This document shows positions 33,432 to 36,619 of a stretch of DNA of 36,619 nucleotides, one piece after another (the first letter of the stretch is position 1; each line of letters opens with the position of its first letter). The notes beneath the pieces are model-generated. The model had not been told where the DNA came from, ran no database searches, and was given only the letters and a program-made list of their open reading frames with translations. A program made the position numbers and the translations under genes. This stretch comes from Bacteroidales bacterium M6 (lineage in GTDB: Bacteria > Bacteroidota > Bacteroidia > Bacteroidales > Muribaculaceae), in NCBI GenBank assembly GCA_001689485.1, contig LUJQ01000036.1, positions 3,016 through 39,634 of the forward strand, in the 5' to 3' direction.

Positions 33432-33489
33432 ATATCCCTGCCGGCAGGATTTTCAAATTAAACGTCGAAAATTCTGCCTGCGGGGATAT
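33432..33489. terminator. 23-bp near-perfect hairpin between convergent genes
   Basis: Arms 33432-33454 and 33467-33489 pair over 23 bp with two G-U wobbles and one mismatch, around a 12-base loop. Placed between the ypfJ-like stop and the epimerase stop, it is likely a bidirectional terminator. Confidence 0.65.
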
Positions 33490-33538
33490 GGTTTTTGCAC
33501 TCATGGGGCTGTATAGAGCCTAGGATGCAGTGCAATGG

Positions 33539-34417
33539 TCAGATGTTGTCGATGAGGATGTAGTAGCCTGCTTTGAATGTTTTGCGAGGGTCGAGCAGGT
33601 TTATATATTCCCGTGTTGATGCGTCTCCGTCGAATCCCACACGGTCACAACGTCCCCACCACGGTTCGATGCATACAAACGGGGCACCTGGCTTCGACCA
33701 TAATCCTAATACGGGAGCACGGAACAATAAGGTGAGGTAGGGTGTCCGGCCGGGTGTGAGCAATGAAACACGGTGAACCTGGTTGTTTCCTATGACGAGG
33801 GCATCGTGGCTGAATGTCCTATCGGTAAGTGGCAACATGCTTTCGGCATCGGTAGCAAGGTTATGCATGGCATTTCCCAGGCAACCGGCCGACTCGATAA
33901 GTTCATAGCGTGTTTCTGTGTTGCCACCCAATGAGAAATACCCGTGTATAGTGTCGGCAGTGGAGAAATCCGGGTAATTGAATGCGGGATGAGCTCCTAT
34001 CTGGAAGGGCATAACGGTTTCTGAGAGGTTCTTTACCATCCATCCTACTTCCAACCGGGTTTCGTTAAGTTCATATGATATTTCGAGGCTAAAGCAGAAC
34101 GGGAATGCCGCGAGTGTTTCAGGCGTGCTGTCGAGTTTGAACCTGAGCGTGGTTTCTGTTTCTTCGACAATGGTGAAATCCATATCGCGGGCAAACCCGT
34201 GCTGGCTCATTTTGTAGGTGTTTCCGCCGGTATGGTATTCCCCGTTCCAAAGCGAGCCTACGATTGGGAACAGGACGGGGGAACGTCGGCCCCAAAAGGC
34301 CGGGTTTCCTTGCCAGAGGTATTCGTGGCCGGTGCGGTTATTCCGGATACTTTGCAACTCCGCACCATGTGGGGATACCTCGATTGTGAGGTACTCGTTA
34401 GAGAGGATATGATTCAT
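33539..34417 (-). CDS. Aldose 1-epimerase family protein (YeaD/LacX-like)
   Basis: A 292-residue cytosolic protein of the galactose-mutarotase superfamily. Family landmarks are ISPHGAEL-like VSPHGAELQSI, the LWQGNPAFWGRRSPVLFPIVG opening, MSQHGFARDMDF (His), GAHPAFNYP (His) and VCIEPWWGRCD (Glu). Such enzymes interconvert sugar anomers. The LacX/YeaD branch often acts on sugar phosphates or is uncharacterised, so the substrate is left open. Probably monocistronic: convergent gene downstream, terminator upstream. Confidence 0.88.
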   Translation of the reverse strand: MNHILSNEYLTIEVSPHGAELQSIRNNRTGHEYLWQGNPAFWGRRSPVLFPIVGSLWNGEYHTGGNTYKMSQHGFARDMDFTIVEETETTLRFKLDSTPETLAAFPFCFSLEISYELNETRLEVGWMVKNLSETVMPFQIGAHPAFNYPDFSTADTIHGYFSLGGNTETRYELIESAGCLGNAMHNLATDAESMLPLTDRTFSHDALVIGNNQVHRVSLLTPGRTPYLTLLFRAPVLGLWSKPGAPFVCIEPWWGRCDRVGFDGDASTREYINLLDPRKTFKAGYYILIDNI

Positions 34418-34461
34418 TATTGTTACTGTTGTTTTTTATGATAGTCGCGTGGATAATTATG

Positions 34462-34496
34462 ACGCCCCGGCCGTCGTTATTCCGAGACCGGGGCGT
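34462..34496 (-). terminator. Terminator after the acyl-CoA dehydrogenase gene
   Basis: ACGCCCCGG (34462-34470) pairs with CCGGGGCGT (34488-34496), a GC-rich 9-bp stem located 27 bp after the stop on the minus strand. The T tract is weak. Confidence 0.6.
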
Positions 34497-34522
34497 GCAT
34501 GGTTTACATGTCTGTGCGGGGG

Positions 34523-36229
34523 TTATGCCTCATATTGTGCCATGTCGGCAGGTGCGACAGTGGCGATGAAGGTCGAGTGCTTGGCTACGTCGGCTGCAGC
34601 GAGGTTTACATAAACCTTGGCGCTGCGGGTAAGCGATTCGCTGTTATAGCGGGTGGCATCTGTCATGAGCAGGTAGCTCATCACGATGTCGCCTGCCATT
34701 TCTACGAGGTGGCGTGCCATGAAATCGGTGTAGGCCGGGTCGGCTGTTTCATGAACGTTCTTCACGGCTTCTTCGTATTTTGCAACGAGACCTTCCACGA
34801 TGGCTTTCTGAGCCTGAAGCTCGTCGGAGATTTCCATCTGTGTATAGTTGGAAATCAGCTGGCCGTAGGTGCCGGTGAACACGTGGCGGATTGCTGCCAC
34901 AACCTGTAGCTGGGTTGTGCCTTCGTATATAGAGGTGATGCGGGCGTCGCGGTAGATGCGTTCGCATGCATAATCCTTCATGAAGCCCGAACCACCGTGA
35001 ATCTGGATGCAGTCGTAGGCGTTTTGGTTGCAATATTCGCTTGTAAGCCCTTTTGCAAGGGGGGTGCAGGCGTCGGCAAGCTTGTTGTAAAGCTTCATTT
35101 CCTGACGCTCTTCAGGGGTGAGCGAACGCTCGCGGGCTATATCTTCGTAAGCCTTGTAAAGGTCGACATAACGCGAGGTCTCGTAAAGAAGGCTGCGCGA
35201 TGCGTCGAGTTTGGCTTTCATTACCGAAAGGATTTCGCGCACTGCGGGGAATTCGATGATGGCTCTGCCAAACTGCTTGCGATCCTTTGCATAGGCTTCG
35301 GCTTCACGATATGCGATTTCGCTTACGCCGACGCTTTGTGCGGCGATGCCGAGGCGTGCGCCGTTCATAAGGGCCATCACATATTTGATAAGGCCGAGAC
35401 GGCGTGAGCCGCAGAGTTCGGCTTTCGCGTTTTTATAAACGAGTTCGCATGTGGGTGAGCCCTTGATGCCGAGTTTGTTTTCGATGCGGCGCACGTTGAC
35501 GCCACCCTGGCGTTTGTCGTAGATGAACATCGAGAGGCCGCGGCCGTCCTTTGTGCCGTCCTCCGAACGGGCGAGCACGAGGTGGATGTCGGCATCGCCG
35601 TTGGTGATAAAGCGCTTCACACCGTTGAGCAGCCATGTGCCGTCGGGTTGTTCTGTGGCCTTGAGCATCACCGACTGAAGGTCGGAACCGGCATCGGGTT
35701 CGGTAAGGTCCATCGACATTGTTTCACCGGCACATACGCGGGGGATATAGCGTTCGCGCTGGTCTTCGGTGCCGAATTCATAGAGAGTTTCGGCGCAGTC
35801 CTGCAATCCCCAAAGGTTTTCAAACCCGGTGTCGGCACGGCTCACGATGTCGGCAGCCATGATGTAGGGGGTGATAGGGAAGTTCAAGCCTCCGAAACGA
35901 CGGGGCATCGACATTCCCATCAAACCGGCCTTGCGGCATCCGTCGAGGTTTTCCTGTGTGCCGGGGGCGTAGGTTACGCGTCCGTCGGCTACCGTGGGGC
36001 CGTCGTGGTCAACACCTTCTGCATTGTCGGCGATTGTTGTGCCGCAAAGTTCGCCTACGATTTCCAACACTCGGTTATAGTTGTCCATAGCGTCGTCGAA
36101 ATCGAGCGGCGCATAGTCAAACTTCTCTGCATCGGCGAAATCGCGCTCTTTGAGGGCTACGATTTTACGCATCAGCGGATGCTGGAGGTGAAGTTTGAGG
36201 TCGGGATTATCCGTATAGAAATTAGCCAT
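34523..36229 (-). CDS. Acyl-CoA dehydrogenase, long Bacteroidetes form
   Basis: A 568-residue FAD-dependent acyl-CoA dehydrogenase. Landmarks include CRKAGLMGMSMPRRFGGLNFP, MDLTEPDAGSDLQSV, WLLNGVKRFITNGDAD (flavin region), NKLGIKGSPTCELVY, AYAKDRKQFGRAIIEFPAV, YDCIQIHGGSGFMKDYACERIYRDARITSIYEGTTQLQ, and a C-terminal extension beyond the standard 380 residues. It transfers electrons from acyl-CoA to electron-transfer flavoprotein. The etfA gene lies immediately upstream in the same direction (12-bp gap), making the partnership secure. Fatty-acyl or branched-chain substrate not predictable. Confidence 0.93.
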   Translation of the reverse strand: MANFYTDNPDLKLHLQHPLMRKIVALKERDFADAEKFDYAPLDFDDAMDNYNRVLEIVGELCGTTIADNAEGVDHDGPTVADGRVTYAPGTQENLDGCRKAGLMGMSMPRRFGGLNFPITPYIMAADIVSRADTGFENLWGLQDCAETLYEFGTEDQRERYIPRVCAGETMSMDLTEPDAGSDLQSVMLKATEQPDGTWLLNGVKRFITNGDADIHLVLARSEDGTKDGRGLSMFIYDKRQGGVNVRRIENKLGIKGSPTCELVYKNAKAELCGSRRLGLIKYVMALMNGARLGIAAQSVGVSEIAYREAEAYAKDRKQFGRAIIEFPAVREILSVMKAKLDASRSLLYETSRYVDLYKAYEDIARERSLTPEERQEMKLYNKLADACTPLAKGLTSEYCNQNAYDCIQIHGGSGFMKDYACERIYRDARITSIYEGTTQLQVVAAIRHVFTGTYGQLISNYTQMEISDELQAQKAIVEGLVAKYEEAVKNVHETADPAYTDFMARHLVEMAGDIVMSYLLMTDATRYNSESLTRSAKVYVNLAAADVAKHSTFIATVAPADMAQYEA

Positions 36230-36241
36230 GGCTATAATAGG

Positions 36242-36619
36242 TTACTTAGAGTTTTTCTTGTAATATTTGATGAGTTTGGGAACCACATCCTCGTAGTTGC
36301 CGGTAATCACATAGTCGGCGATGGCGTTGATGGGGGCGTCGGGGTCGTTGTTGATGGAAATGATGATTGCACTTTCCTTCATTCCGGCAATGTGCTGGAT
36401 TTGCCCCGAGATACCGCATGCGATATAGAGTTTGGGACGCACGGTAACACCAGTCTGGCCAATCTGGCGTGCATGCTCGGCGAACCCTGCGTCGACGGCG
36501 GCACGTGTTGCGCCGACTTCGGCACCAAGCACGTTGGCCAGGTCGAAGAGCATGTCGAACCCTTCCTTGCTGCCGATACCGTAACCGCCGGCAACGATGA
36601 TGGGGGAGTTCTTGATATT
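36242..36619 (-). CDS. etfA: Electron transfer flavoprotein alpha subunit, C-terminal part
   Basis: The gene runs off the window end at 36619; 125 C-terminal residues are visible. The FAD-binding domain signature is present: IIVAGGYGIGSKEGFD, LANVLGAEVGATRAAVDAGF, RQIGQTGVTVRPKLYIACGISGQIQH and SIINNDPDAPI-like INNDPDAPINAIADYVI. EtfA binds FAD and forms a heterodimer with EtfB that takes electrons from acyl-CoA dehydrogenases. It precedes the acyl-CoA dehydrogenase gene, forming an operon. Confidence 0.93.
   Translation of the reverse strand, partial: NIKNSPIIVAGGYGIGSKEGFDMLFDLANVLGAEVGATRAAVDAGFAEHARQIGQTGVTVRPKLYIACGISGQIQHIAGMKESAIIISINNDPDAPINAIADYVITGNYEDVVPKLIKYYKKNSK

Noticed and set aside
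1..36619. CRISPR arrays, rRNA, insertion sequences or prophage
   Set aside because: No tandem repeat-spacer pattern, transposase, integrase or phage structural gene was seen.

Overview
The window looks like a chromosomal segment of a Bacteroidales bacterium, most likely the gut family Muribaculaceae; the family-level call is inference. Many promoters follow the Bacteroidetes pattern TTG/TTTG, 19-20 bp, TAnnTTTG. Shine-Dalgarno sites are largely absent. Gene families typical of the phylum occur: DUF6377 regulator, HU-CCDC81/SPOR protein, OstA-like protein, paired-parvulin SurA. The genes are mostly housekeeping, with a few accessory islands and two decayed genes.

Layout. 132-2967 (-): a CHASE2-type membrane sensor overlapping an exported caspase-like protease. 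3036-3565 (+): a decayed urea transporter. 3729-5176 (-): a lipoprotein and a TetR regulator, with a candidate operator over the lipoprotein promoter. 5267-5340 (-): tRNA-Arg(ACG), with its own promoter and terminator. 5458-9835: glycerate kinase, a fused 5'-nucleotidase and an M18 aminopeptidase. 9894-13048 (-): OstA-like protein and SurA, an outer-membrane biogenesis pair. 13214-14815 (+): membrane-bound DUF6377 regulator, divergent from surA. 14907-18881 (+): a compact redox operon made of a NapH/NapG-like polyferredoxin, a Tat lipoprotein aldo/keto reductase-ferredoxin, DUF1893 and an ECF-type S component. 18979-22629 (+): HU/SPOR protein, nitroreductase, Rossmann/DUF2520 protein, KdsC and Maf. 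22656-24880 (-): a two-gene restriction-modification island (HNH nuclease and m5C methyltransferase), AT-richer than its neighbours. 24908-26863 (-): mutL. 27084-28235 (+): an ATP-grasp-like protein. 28290-31540 (-): lipoprotein, SLC45-like sugar transporter with an inserted periplasmic domain, endonuclease IV. 31811-31881 (-): tRNA-Cys. 31950-32326 (-): remnant of a GH95 fucosidase. 32501-33373 (+): YpfJ-type zinc peptidase. 33539-34417 (-): aldose-epimerase family protein. 34523-36619 (-): acyl-CoA dehydrogenase and the 3' part of etfA.

The best candidates for undescribed biology are the four-gene extracytoplasmic redox operon and the CHASE2/caspase pair. In the redox operon, a membrane polyferredoxin could pass electrons to a surface-anchored aldo/keto reductase. 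In the CHASE2/caspase pair, a sensor with no cytoplasmic output domain is co-translated with an exported protease. Both readings are inferences from domain content and gene overlaps; no search or experiment supports them here.
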